Origin: an uncultured Micromonospora sp.
Lineage (GTDB): Bacteria; Actinomycetota; Actinomycetes; Mycobacteriales; Micromonosporaceae
Direction: 5' to 3'
Length of the DNA stretch: 39,417 nucleotides
Assembly: GCA_937951935.1 (NCBI GenBank)
Contig: CALGAM010000021.1
Coordinates: forward strand, 1-39,417
Within the stretch, counting starts at the first letter, position 1, and the number at the start of each line of letters is the position of its first letter. Position numbers and translations under genes: made by a program. Positions 25,895 through 34,105 of the stretch are shown in pieces. Below the pieces are notes generated by a model. That model was not told where the DNA came from. It saw only the letters and a program-made list of their open reading frames with translations, and did not search any database.

Positions 25895-27034
25895 ATGCGT
25901 CGTATCATCCGAACAGCTCTCGTCGGTGCCGTCGCCGCCACCGCGTGTCTGGTTCCCGTGTCACCGGCCACCGCTGCGGTGACCAGCGGCGCCGTCTTCA
26001 ACAACCCCACCGACCCCGCCTCGCAGTACGCCATCGTGGACCACCTGCGCGGCCTGATCCAGAACGCCGCCGCCGGCTCGACCATCCGGGTCGCGATGTA
26101 CCACTTCACGCTCACCCGGATGTCGAACGACCTGATCGCGGCACATCAGCGTGGGGTCAACGTCCAACTCGTGCTCGACAGTCAGTCACGCGACTACCCG
26201 GCGGTGCGGGATCTCGTCGCCGCACTCGGCACCAACCGGGCCAACCGGTCCTGGGTGACGATCTGCACGACCGGCCGTGCCTGTATCGGCAACCTGAACA
26301 CGCCGATCATGCACAACAAGTTCTTCCTCTTCTCGAACACGTCCGGCGCCACCAACGTGCTGGTGCAGAGCTCGGCCAACCTGACCAACGACAACGCCGA
26401 GCGGTACTGGAACAACGCGGTGACCCTGGTCGGCAACACCGCGGTCTACAACTCGTACGTCAGCTACTTCAACGACCTGGCCGCCCAGGTGAAGAACAAC
26501 AACTACTACCGGACCACGTCCAGCGGCAACGCCAAGTCGTACTTCTTCCCCCGCGCGGGCACGGACGCCAGCACGGACACGATCTACAACATGCTCGACC
26601 AGAACGTCACCTGCGAGGGCAACACCACGGTCGGCACCCAGACCGGACGGACCATCATCCGGATCGGCATGTGGTACTTCAGCCGCAACGGAATCGCGCG
26701 CAAGCTGCGCGAGTTGGCCGACCGGAAGTGCTGGGTCGACGTCGTCTACACCAACATGGACGCCGACGTGCGCAGCATCCTCGGCGGGCACTCCCGCATC
26801 AAGCTCTACCGGATCAGCGGCGACCACATCGTGCACTCGAAGTACATGCTGATCGAGGGGACCTACGCCGGCAAGCGGAACACCAAGTGGGTGGTGACCG
26901 GCAGCCACAACTACACCAACGCCGCGCTGCGGGAGAACGACGAGGCGTTGCTGCGGATCGAGTCGGCGACCATCCACGACCAGTACCGGGCGAACTTCCG
27001 GCTGATGCGGGACGCGGCCGTACCGCAGAACTGA
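25895..27034 (+). CDS. Secreted phospholipase D-like protein (second paralogue)
   Basis: A 379-residue protein with a Sec signal peptide (MRRIIRTALVGAVAATACLV ... SPATAA). Two HKD halves are visible: H140-N-K142 followed by SSANLT, and H314-S-K316YMLI followed by GSHNYT. The Asp of the classical motif is Ser147 in the first half and Glu321 in the second. The same replacement in the first half of the paralogue at 22709 suggests a family trait rather than damage. Mature protein length and order match that paralogue without its Ala/Thr-rich leader. It probably hydrolyses an extracellular phosphodiester. A 17-bp tandem repeat has doubled its stop codon, and a 12-bp stem hairpin follows. Confidence 0.83.
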   Translation: MRRIIRTALVGAVAATACLVPVSPATAAVTSGAVFNNPTDPASQYAIVDHLRGLIQNAAAGSTIRVAMYHFTLTRMSNDLIAAHQRGVNVQLVLDSQSRDYPAVRDLVAALGTNRANRSWVTICTTGRACIGNLNTPIMHNKFFLFSNTSGATNVLVQSSANLTNDNAERYWNNAVTLVGNTAVYNSYVSYFNDLAAQVKNNNYYRTTSSGNAKSYFFPRAGTDASTDTIYNMLDQNVTCEGNTTVGTQTGRTIIRIGMWYFSRNGIARKLRELADRKCWVDVVYTNMDADVRSILGGHSRIKLYRISGDHIVHSKYMLIEGTYAGKRNTKWVVTGSHNYTNAALRENDEALLRIESATIHDQYRANFRLMRDAAVPQN

Positions 27035-27059
27035 CCCGGCGGCAGAACTGACCCGGCGG
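27026..27059. repeat. 17-bp perfect tandem repeat across a stop codon
   Basis: CAGAACTGACCCGGCGG occurs twice in direct succession (27026-27042 and 27043-27059), so the Gln-Asn-stop end of the phospholipase D-like gene is duplicated. Confidence 0.93.
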
Positions 27060-27421
27060 CCGAGGTGCGCGCCCGTCCGCGGACACACGGCGTCGAAACC
27101 GGGGCGGGCGCGCACCGGCGCCGGCGGCCGCCCGCCCCGGGCCGCCGGCGCGCGGAGGCGCGGCGCCGCCTGATCAGGGTCGAGGCGTCGCCGCGCCCTG
27201 GCCGTCTCCCGCTGACGCAGCCCATCGGCGGTACGCCGGCGGGGACCTGGCTCGCCGCCCGGCTCGCGGCCGTTCCGGCGGGATGTGGAATTTCCCACGC
27301 CTGGGCCAAGCAAACCTGGCGCCGGCTCGGCATCTGCTAGGGGCGGGCCACGTCCGGCGCGTACCGGGCCATCCCTCCCATCGGGCGCGTCATCCGTCCC
27401 GTCGGGGGTAAGGAGCCGGCC
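27035..27421. other. 387-bp intergenic stretch without a supported gene
   Basis: It holds the tandem repeat and terminator of the preceding gene, then very GC-rich sequence. Around 27285-27298 is a short imperfect dyad (GTGGAATTTCCCAC). The only clear signal for the next gene is its ribosome site GGTAAGGAG at about 27407-27415. Open frames here are Arg/Pro-rich shadows. Confidence 0.5.
27064..27116 (+). terminator. Terminator-like hairpin after the second phospholipase D-like gene
   Basis: A perfect 12-bp stem, GGTGCGCGCCCG (27064-27075) with CGGGCGCGCACC (27105-27116), and a 29-nt loop, 30 bp after the stop codon. Confidence 0.6.
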
Positions 27422-27814
27422 ATGGAGCACTTCACCATCGCCACCGTCGCCGAGGAGAGCCCGGACTTCCGGCGGGTGCTGTGGACCGGCCGGCACACGC
27501 AGCTGGTCATCATGACGATCCCGCCGGGTGGTGAGATCGGCGAGGAGGTCCACGAGGACATCGACCAGATCCTCACCTTCGTCAGCGGGACCGGCCAGGC
27601 ACGCCTCGACGGTGAGCACCGCAGGGTCACCCAGGGCGACCTGGTGGTCGTACCGGCCGGAACCCGCCACAACTTCGTCAACACCGGCCCGAACCCGCTG
27701 GTGCTCTACACCATCTACGGTCCGCCCGAGCACGCCGACCGGGCGGTCCACCGCACCAGGGCGGAGGCGGAGGCGCTGGAGCGGGCGGGCCGGGACGAGC
27801 CGCCGACCGCCTGA
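27422..27814 (+). CDS. Small cupin-domain protein
   Basis: A 130-residue single-domain cupin from the ATG at 27422, with GGTAAGGAG upstream. Cupin motif 1 is GGEIGEEVHEDIDQILTFVSG, with a His and acidic residues as likely metal ligands. Motif 2 is GDLVVVPAGTRHNFVNTG, with the second His. The shape matches small bacterial cupins of the YhaK/mannose-6-phosphate-isomerase-like type, whose functions range from sugar isomerases to dioxygenases. It lies 28 bp before the GH15 gene and may be co-transcribed with it. No specific substrate can be assigned. Confidence 0.83.
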   Translation: MEHFTIATVAEESPDFRRVLWTGRHTQLVIMTIPPGGEIGEEVHEDIDQILTFVSGTGQARLDGEHRRVTQGDLVVVPAGTRHNFVNTGPNPLVLYTIYGPPEHADRAVHRTRAEAEALERAGRDEPPTA

Positions 27815-27842
27815 AGGGCGACCCGGCGGGTAAGCGCACCCG

Positions 27843-29756
27843 GTGACCGACCTTCCGATCACCGACTACGCGTTCCTCTCCGACTGCCGCTCCGGTGCGC
27901 TGGTGAGTCGGGCCGGCTCGGTCGACTGGTGGTGTCCGGACCGCTTCGACGGGCCGTCGGTCTTCGGACGACTGCTCGACCCGGACGCCGGGTACTGGCT
28001 CCTCACCCCGGTGCCGTCGGCCCCGACAGACCCGCCGACCCCGCCCGCCGGGAGGTTCGCGGACGGGCGGGCCGGGGACGCCGGGGGTGGGGGACGGCCG
28101 TCCGCGGGGGCACCGGCCACGGGCCGGGTGGAGCGGGCGTACCTGCCGGGCACGCTGGTGCTGCGCTCCGAGCACCACACCGCGGACGGCAGCGTCGAGG
28201 TCACCGACGTCCTCGCCACCGCGCCCGGGGTGCGGGAACATCGGCTGGGGCTCAGCTCGCCGGCGGTGCTGATCCGGGTCGTGCGCGGGCTCGCCGGCAC
28301 CGTGCGGATGCGGCTGGAGTTCGTGCCCCGTCCCGAGTACGGCCTGCTCAAGCCGTACCTGCACCCGAAACCGGGCCGGATCGTCGCCGCCTGTGGGCCG
28401 GTGACGCTGGCCCTGCGTGGCGACGCGCCGTTGACCCCGTGCGACGACGGCACGGCGGTGGCCGAGTTTCCCGTCTCCGCCGGGCAGACGGTCGGCTTCG
28501 ACTGCGCCTACGCCCCGGCGTACCGGGGAGTGGAGCCGGCCGAACTGGACCGGCTGGCCGCGGTCGCGGACACCGTCGCGGCGTGGCGCTCGATCCAGGA
28601 GATCCACCGCTACCGGGGGCGCTACCCGGAGCTGGTCCGGCACAGCGCGCTGGTGCTCCAGGGACTCACCTACCAACAGAGCGGCGCGGTGGTCGCCGCC
28701 CTCACCACCTCGCTGCCCGAGGAGGTCGGCGGGACCCGCAACTACGACTACCGGTACGGCTGGCTGCGGGACTTCGCGTTCACGATGAACGCGCTGTGGG
28801 TCGGCGCCTGCCCGGACGAGGCCGACCGGCTCTTCGGCTGGCTGGCCCGCTCCGCCGGCCGCATCGACCGGCCGCCGCTACCGATCATGTACGGCATCGA
28901 GGGCGAGCGCTGGCTTGCCGAACGGAGCCTGCACCACCTGCGCGGCTACCGGGGCAGCCGGCCGGTCCGGATCGGCAACGACGCGTGGCGCCAGCACCAG
29001 CTCGACGTGCTCGGTGAGATCATGGTCGCCGCGTACCGACTCCGCAGGCAGTTGGGACAGCTCGACGACGAGCTGCGGGAGATGCTGGTGGGCGTCGCCG
29101 ACACCGCGGCCGACACCTGGCGGGAGCCGGACGCCGGCATGTGGGAGGTGCGTGGCGAGGTTCGCGACTACGTGTCGTCGAAGGTGATGTGCTGGGCGGC
29201 GCTCGACCGCGCGGTCCGGCTCGCCCCGCTGCTCGGCGACCGGGCCGACCCGGCCCGGTGGGCGGCGGCCCGGGACGAGATCCGGGCGACCGTGCTCGAC
29301 CGGGCGTGGCATCCCGAGGTCGGGGCGTTCACCGGCGCCTTCGGCTCGACCGAGCTGGACGCCTCGGTACTGGTGATGCCGATCCTCCGCTTCCTGCCGG
29401 CGACCGACCCGCGGATGCGCGCCACCATCGCGGCGGTCCGCGAACGGCTCGGATCCGACGGGCTCGTCCGCCGCTGGGCGACCGATCCGGCCGGTTTCGT
29501 GCTCTGCACCTTCTGGCTGGTCGAGTGTCTGGTCCTGGCCGGCGAGCCGGAGCGGGCGACGGAGTTGTTCGAGCAGACCGCCGCCCGGGCCAACGACGTC
29601 GGGCTCTTCGCCGAGCAGCTCGACCTGGTCACCGGGGCCCAGCTCGGGAACTATCCGCAGGCACTGTCCCACATCGGCCTGATCAACGCCGCCTGGCGGC
29701 TGACCGACCCGGACACCTCGGACCTGCGGTCCGACCCCGACGAGGGCACGGCCTGA
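27843..29756 (+). CDS. Glycoside hydrolase family 15 (glucoamylase/trehalase-like)
   Basis: A 637-residue enzyme from GTG 27843. The N-terminal beta-rich domain begins ITDYAFLSDCRSGALVSRAGSVDWWCPDRFD, the usual opening of bacterial GH15 proteins. The (alpha/alpha)6 barrel contains GGTRNYDYRYGWLRDFAFTMNAL, the substrate-site motif, then IMYGIEGERW, WREPDAGMWEVRG and SKVMCWAALDRA. Actinobacterial members include trehalases and alpha-glucan hydrolases; there is no signal peptide, so it acts on intracellular sugar. A ~30-residue Gly/Pro-rich insert near residues 58-95 lies in the N-terminal domain. It is convergent with a GH63-type gene 16 bp away, which suggests that both work on compatible-solute or glycogen-derived sugars. 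Confidence 0.87.
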   Translation: MTDLPITDYAFLSDCRSGALVSRAGSVDWWCPDRFDGPSVFGRLLDPDAGYWLLTPVPSAPTDPPTPPAGRFADGRAGDAGGGGRPSAGAPATGRVERAYLPGTLVLRSEHHTADGSVEVTDVLATAPGVREHRLGLSSPAVLIRVVRGLAGTVRMRLEFVPRPEYGLLKPYLHPKPGRIVAACGPVTLALRGDAPLTPCDDGTAVAEFPVSAGQTVGFDCAYAPAYRGVEPAELDRLAAVADTVAAWRSIQEIHRYRGRYPELVRHSALVLQGLTYQQSGAVVAALTTSLPEEVGGTRNYDYRYGWLRDFAFTMNALWVGACPDEADRLFGWLARSAGRIDRPPLPIMYGIEGERWLAERSLHHLRGYRGSRPVRIGNDAWRQHQLDVLGEIMVAAYRLRRQLGQLDDELREMLVGVADTAADTWREPDAGMWEVRGEVRDYVSSKVMCWAALDRAVRLAPLLGDRADPARWAAARDEIRATVLDRAWHPEVGAFTGAFGSTELDASVLVMPILRFLPATDPRMRATIAAVRERLGSDGLVRRWATDPAGFVLCTFWLVECLVLAGEPERATELFEQTAARANDVGLFAEQLDLVTGAQLGNYPQALSHIGLINAAWRLTDPDTSDLRSDPDEGTA

Positions 29757-29772
29757 CCACCACCGCGGCCGG

Positions 29773-31170
29773 TCAGCCGGCCTCGTCCGCCCCGGCGAGC
29801 AGGTCCAGGGTCAGGGCCGCGGTCCAGCTGAACGACGGCGAGCCGATGCCGGCACCCGTCTCCGGGTGGAAGTACTCGTAGGAGCCGGAGCGGCGGACCA
29901 GGTCCAGCAGCGCCCCGCGCAGCCGCCCGGCCAGCGCCTCCCGGTGGTGGGTGAGCAGCCCGCGCCAGAGCAGCCAGTTGATGTTGAACCAGACGGGTCC
30001 GCGCCAGTACCGGTACGGGTCGAAGTCGGCGGCACAGCGGTCGTAGCTCGGGACCGGCATCCGCTCGGAGATGCCGAACCGGGGCGAGGTGATCGCGGCC
30101 ACCAGGCTCTCCACCTGGGCGGCCGGCAGGTCGGGCAGGATGAGCGGGAGCAGCCCGTTGACGCACCGGGCCGGGCTACGCCGTCCGGTGCGCAGGTCCC
30201 GGACGTGGAACATGCCGGTGTCCGGGTCGAAGAGCCGGTCGAGCAGCGCGGTGGTGATGGCCGCGGCGCGGGCGCGGTGCGGTGCCGGGTCGGCGCCCAC
30301 CACCTCGGCGATCCGCGCCAGTGCCTGCTCCGCCGCGGCGCGCAGCGCGTTGAAGCCGGGGCATTCCACCAGGAAGGGATGGCGGTCGGCCAGCCCCGCG
30401 TCCCGGTAGCCCTCGTCGCGGTACGCCGAGGCGATGGTGAGGTAGCGGGCGTAGTCCTCGTCGGTGGGGCGGTGGGACGAGGCGATCACCTGGGTGTCGT
30501 GGCGGGAGTGGCGCCGCAGCGCGGCGAGGTCGACCGGCACGTTGGCCAACGCGTCGTCCCAGGCGGGGCTGTTGTCCAGGCCGGACTCCCACGGGTGCAC
30601 GAGCGCGCTGAGTCCGGCGCCGCCGACGTCCCGGGCGGTCGCGAGGTACTCCTGCTGGGCGACCAGCCGGGGATAGAGCCACCGCAGCTCGGCGACGGCG
30701 GTCGCGTCCGGGTTCCGCTGGTGACACAGCCAGGCGGCGAGGGCGTGGACCGGAGGCTGCACGATACCGCTGCTGGGCCGGGGCGGTCGTGCCGCGTCGG
30801 CCGCGCTCTCCCGGCCGCCGCCCGTACGCCAGAACGCCGGGCCCGGGAAGTAGTCCCGCTCGGTGACGCCCGGGTCGAAGGAGATGTGCGGGACCCGGCC
30901 GTCGGGCCACTGCGCCTCGAAGAGGCTGCGCAGGTCACGCCAGGCCCGGTCGGGCGCGACGTGGGCCAGTCCGATGCTGATGAACCCGGCGTCCCAGCTC
31001 CACTGGTGGGGATAGAGGGTGCGGGACGGAACCGTGTAGGTACCGGTCCAGTTGCCGTCGAGAACCGCGGCGGCCTCCCGCCACAGCGTCTCGTCGGACT
31101 CCTCCGGTGCGGCCCGGACACCGGTCGGCGCGACCGTTCGGACGCCCTTCGCCACGTCAGACATACCCAC
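29773..31170 (-). CDS. GH63/MGH1-type glycoside hydrolase (glucosylglycerate hydrolase-like)
   Basis: A 465-residue (alpha/alpha)6-barrel enzyme. Family motifs are YPHQWSWDAGF near residue 55, HPWESGLDNSPAWDD with the catalytic Asp, YWRGPVWFNINWLLWRGL and FSWTAAL near the end. This set matches the mannosylglycerate/glucosylglycerate hydrolase branch, which recycles the compatible solute glucosylglycerate in actinobacteria. The exact substrate is inferred only. The start could be GTG 31170 (AGGAG 11 nt upstream) or ATG 31164. It lies 177 bp downstream of threonine synthase, with two hairpins between, so it has its own promoter. Confidence 0.8.
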   Translation of the reverse strand: MGMSDVAKGVRTVAPTGVRAAPEESDETLWREAAAVLDGNWTGTYTVPSRTLYPHQWSWDAGFISIGLAHVAPDRAWRDLRSLFEAQWPDGRVPHISFDPGVTERDYFPGPAFWRTGGGRESAADAARPPRPSSGIVQPPVHALAAWLCHQRNPDATAVAELRWLYPRLVAQQEYLATARDVGGAGLSALVHPWESGLDNSPAWDDALANVPVDLAALRRHSRHDTQVIASSHRPTDEDYARYLTIASAYRDEGYRDAGLADRHPFLVECPGFNALRAAAEQALARIAEVVGADPAPHRARAAAITTALLDRLFDPDTGMFHVRDLRTGRRSPARCVNGLLPLILPDLPAAQVESLVAAITSPRFGISERMPVPSYDRCAADFDPYRYWRGPVWFNINWLLWRGLLTHHREALAGRLRGALLDLVRRSGSYEYFHPETGAGIGSPSFSWTAALTLDLLAGADEAG

Positions 31171-31235
31171 TCAACGCCCGTCTCCTGAGGGCCGTCGTTG
31201 TCGGATTTCCGCCGCCGGCCGCCTGACCGGTGGAG

Positions 31236-31274
31236 GGCCGGCGGCTCCGGCGGGGTCGACTCCCGCCGCCGGCC
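31236..31274. terminator. Hairpin in the thrC / GH63 gap
   Basis: GGCCGGCGGC (31236-31245) pairs with GCCGCCGGCC (31265-31274). It follows the stronger hairpin at 31300-31328 in the thrC reading direction and may be a second terminator. Confidence 0.45.
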
Positions 31275-31299
31275 GTCGTCCACCGTCCGTGCCTCGACG

Positions 31300-31328
31300 A
31301 CGCCGTCGGCGGGCCCCGCCGACGGCGT
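31300..31328 (-). terminator. Near-continuous 29-nt palindrome terminating threonine synthase
   Basis: ACGCCGTCGGCGGG (31300-31313) is the exact reverse complement of 31315-31328, with one base at the centre. It starts 20 nt past the thrC stop on the minus strand, the expected place for a factor-independent GC-rich terminator. Confidence 0.7.
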
Positions 31329-31347
31329 GTCGACGCACCCCGCCACG

Positions 31348-32553
31348 CTACACCGCGACGACCGGAAGGCTGTCCACGTCGACGGTCTCCGGATACTTCA
31401 GCCCGGCGCCGGTGTTGAGCACCACCACCCGCTCGTCCGGGCGGATCCAGCCGCCGGCCCGCAGCCGGCGGGCGGCGCTCAGGCAGGCGGCCCCCTCCGG
31501 GCAGAGCAGCAGACCCTCCCGGACGCCGAAGTCGTGCAGGTCGGCGAGGATCTCCTCGTCGTCGACGGCGATCGCCGTACCGCCGGTGTCGCGGAGCGCG
31601 GCGAGCAGCAACTCGTCGCCCAGCGGCGCCGGAACGTTGATGCCGAAGGCGAGGGTCCAGGCGTCGGCCCACGGTTCGGCCCGGGTCGCGCCGGCCCCGA
31701 ACGCCCGTACGATCGGTGCGCAGCCGCTGGACTGCACGGCGACCAGCCGGGGCAGGTGCGTGCCGATCCAGCCCAGCTCCCGCATCTCCCGCAGCGCCTT
31801 GTGGATGCCGATCAGGCCCACCCCGCCGCCGGTGGGATAGATGATCACGTCTGGCACCCGCCAGCCGAGCTGCTCGACGATCTCGTAGCCCATGGTCTTC
31901 TTGCCCTCCAGCCGGTACGGCTCCTTGAGGGTGCTGACATCGAACATCCGCCCGTCGGGGCTGTCGGCGGACGCGGCGATCAGCGTGCCGACATACCGGC
32001 CGGCGTCGCTGATCAGCCCGTCGACCAGGTGCAGTTCGGCGCCGGCGGCGACGCACTCCCGGCGGGTGATGGTCGGGGCCCCGAGCGGCATCGCGACGGT
32101 CGCCCGGAGGCCGGCCCGGGCGGCGTACGTGGCCCAGGCCGCGCCGGCGTTGCCGTTGGTCGGCATCGCGACGTGCCGGATGCCCAGTTCCCGGGCACGC
32201 GAGACCCCGACGGCCGCGCCCCGGGCCTTGAACGATCCGGTCGGGACCAGCCCTTCGTCCTTGACCAGCAGGTGGGGAATCCCGATCGACTCCCCGTACC
32301 GGGCGGCGGGCAGCAGCGGGGTCCACCCCTCGCCGAAGGTCGTCACGTACCGGTCGTCGGCGACCGGTAGCAGTTCCCGGTACCGCCACAGGTCGGCGGG
32401 GCGGCGCGCCAGGTCGTCTGGCCGTACCGCGCGCCGTACCGCGGCCAGGTCGTAGCGGGCGAGCAGTGGAGAGCCGCAGGCGCAGAGGTTCTGCGGACGG
32501 TCGGCGTCGTGGGTGGCGCCGCAGCGCGGGCATTCGAGGTGGGTGAGGTACAC
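31348..32553 (-). CDS. thrC: Threonine synthase, PLP-dependent
   Basis: A 401-residue enzyme from GTG 32553, with GGAGG 8 nt upstream. It converts O-phosphohomoserine to threonine. The N-terminus has a zinc-ribbon-like knuckle (CPRCG, C8/C11, and CACG, C24/C26), as in many type II threonine synthases. PLP-binding Lys109 is in PTGSFKARG. The phosphate-cup sequence is YPTGGGVGLIGIHKAL and the C-terminal loop ends VVVLNTGAGLKYPE. The length and motifs are complete. Standing alone here, away from hom and thrB, it may be a second copy or a threonine-synthase-like paralogue; the genome's main thrC is not visible. Confidence 0.85.
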   Translation of the reverse strand: MYLTHLECPRCGATHDADRPQNLCACGSPLLARYDLAAVRRAVRPDDLARRPADLWRYRELLPVADDRYVTTFGEGWTPLLPAARYGESIGIPHLLVKDEGLVPTGSFKARGAAVGVSRARELGIRHVAMPTNGNAGAAWATYAARAGLRATVAMPLGAPTITRRECVAAGAELHLVDGLISDAGRYVGTLIAASADSPDGRMFDVSTLKEPYRLEGKKTMGYEIVEQLGWRVPDVIIYPTGGGVGLIGIHKALREMRELGWIGTHLPRLVAVQSSGCAPIVRAFGAGATRAEPWADAWTLAFGINVPAPLGDELLLAALRDTGGTAIAVDDEEILADLHDFGVREGLLLCPEGAACLSAARRLRAGGWIRPDERVVVLNTGAGLKYPETVDVDSLPVVAV

Positions 32554-32954
32554 CGGCTTGGCCTCCAGTAGGTTGGGGTCCTCTCATGATCCCTGGTAGG
32601 GCCGCTGCCGCGGCGGGGAACCGGTGCGAGCCGGCCACGTCCCACCCGCGGCTGTTCCGGCCGGTACGGTCCGTGTTCCGCGCATCGGGTCCGGAACGCA
32701 TGACCGCGGCGGTTTCGGGTAGGACGTGCGGTTGGGCCCCGCAACCGACCAGCCCACGGCCGCGCTTTTCGGCGGGGTGCGGACGCCGTCGTGGCGATCC
32801 CGACCGGGGCGTGTCCCGGCCGGCGACCCCGTGGGCGCCCGTCGGCGCCCGGGTCCCGCCGCGCGGTGGCGCTCGCCCGCGGGTACCCCACACCGCGCCG
32901 CGGCGGCTACCCTGGCCGTTCGACGGTTCGGGTGTGGCGGGATGGGGGACATAC
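32554..32954. other. 401-bp intergenic region between divergent genes
   Basis: No gene is supported; the open frame here is Arg/Pro-rich. Contents: the thrC ribosome site, a stretch at about 32617-32665 whose GGGGAA, GGTGCGAG and CCCGCGGCTGT echo the cobalamin-riboswitch core, and a short inverted repeat GTTCCG/CGGAAC near 32674-32697. The GGGGGA before GTG 32955 serves the next gene. Confidence 0.35.
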
Positions 32955-33974
32955 GTGTACGACCAGCAGCTTGTCGGTGGACTCGGGGCACCGGGCCGCA
33001 GGGATGACGGGCCGGAGCCCGACTTCGTCACCTGGCTGCTCTATCTCGACTGTGCGGACGATCCGGCCCGGTTCGGCGCGCTGGCGCGGTGGTGGTACGA
33101 CGAGACGTGCCGGATGCTGTTGCCGTACGTCGAACCGGCCGGTGCCGTGCGTGCGGCCGTCTCGCTGACCGCGTTCGAGCAGGACGCGAGCGGTCGGGGA
33201 CGGCGCCGGCGCCCGGCGTACTGGGCGGACGCCCTCACCGCCGAGTGCCGCCAGGTGTCGGCGCGCTGGTTCGACATCGACCCGGGGGCGACCGTCTCGG
33301 AGTTGGACGTCCTCCTCGACCGGTTCCCGGGCTCGCGGCACGTCCGGTTGCAGATCTCGGTCGGCTTCGAGGGCCGGCCCGGACGGCTGCCCCTGGTCGT
33401 GCCGGCACTGGTCGAGCTGGCCCGGCGCAGCGGCGACGCGGCCGACCCGACGTACGGGGAGATCGTGGTGAACGCCGGTAGTCCCGCCCCGGCGACCATG
33501 CTGGACGTGGTGCTCGGGCGCGATCCCGAGTCCTCGGCGGCGGCGAGCCGGGTGCGGCTGCGGGGCTACGAGTGGGTGACGATCTGCCCGCGCGAGCTCG
33601 CCGACCGGCTGGGCGGGCCGGAGCGGCTGCGTGCCTCGGGTGCCTTCGCCGAGGTGTACCCGTTGCGCCACGGTGGCGTGCTGCTGCGGGCCACCGACGA
33701 CCCGGCCGACTACCGCGGGGACCGGGTACGGGCGGTCTTCCGGGCGCTCGCCCCGGTGCTTCCGCCCGGCCGGCCCGGCCTGCTGCCGACGGTGCCGCCG
33801 GTCGACTCCGCGATGCTGTCGGCGGTCCCGGGCGTGCTGACCGGTGATCCCGGTGGGCACGACCTGAGCCGGATCGTCTTCGCCGACGCCCGGGACGCCG
33901 ACCTCGCCGACCGGCACCTCGCGCTCGGTCCCGCGGCCGGGCAGCGGACGGCGGGCGGGGCGGCCCTGAACTGA
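32955..33974 (+). CDS. Hypothetical protein, DUF3396-like at low confidence
   Basis: A 339-residue cytoplasmic protein. GTG 32955 is chosen because GGGGGA precedes it and the upstream in-frame ATG at 32701 would add an Arg/Pro-rich tail. I do not firmly recognise it. The C-terminal half (YEWVTICPRELADRLGGPERLRASGAFAEVYPLRHGGVLLRAT, then VFRALAPVLPP) follows the pattern of DUF3396 proteins, which include toxin-immunity proteins of type VI and polymorphic toxin systems. No toxin gene is next to it. There are no membrane segments and no Cys-rich motif. Its neighbours are unrelated metabolic genes. Confidence 0.6.
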   Translation: MYDQQLVGGLGAPGRRDDGPEPDFVTWLLYLDCADDPARFGALARWWYDETCRMLLPYVEPAGAVRAAVSLTAFEQDASGRGRRRRPAYWADALTAECRQVSARWFDIDPGATVSELDVLLDRFPGSRHVRLQISVGFEGRPGRLPLVVPALVELARRSGDAADPTYGEIVVNAGSPAPATMLDVVLGRDPESSAAASRVRLRGYEWVTICPRELADRLGGPERLRASGAFAEVYPLRHGGVLLRATDDPADYRGDRVRAVFRALAPVLPPGRPGLLPTVPPVDSAMLSAVPGVLTGDPGGHDLSRIVFADARDADLADRHLALGPAAGQRTAGGAALN

Positions 33975-34032
33975 GAGCGGTCTCGCGGCCGGGCTGCCAC
34001 ACGCCGCCCCGTGCCCGGCCGGCCACGCGCCT

Positions 34033-34068
34033 GCCCCGTCCCCGGCCACGCCGGGCCGGGGACGGGGC
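34033..34068. terminator. Bidirectional 15-bp stem terminator
   Basis: GCCCCGTCCCCGGCC (34033-34047) pairs perfectly with 34054-34068 around a 6-nt loop, between the convergent hypothetical and GH12 genes. Confidence 0.78.
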
Positions 34069-34105
34069 GCTCGCGCGGGTGCCGGACCGACCGGCGGTAG
34101 GCGGG

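Noticed and set aside
22709..27034. Sir2 plus phospholipase D-like genes as an antiphage system
   Set aside because: The Sir2 has the zinc cysteines of a housekeeping deacylase and both phospholipase D-like proteins have signal peptides, so they do not resemble Sir2-based defence NADases with cytoplasmic partners.
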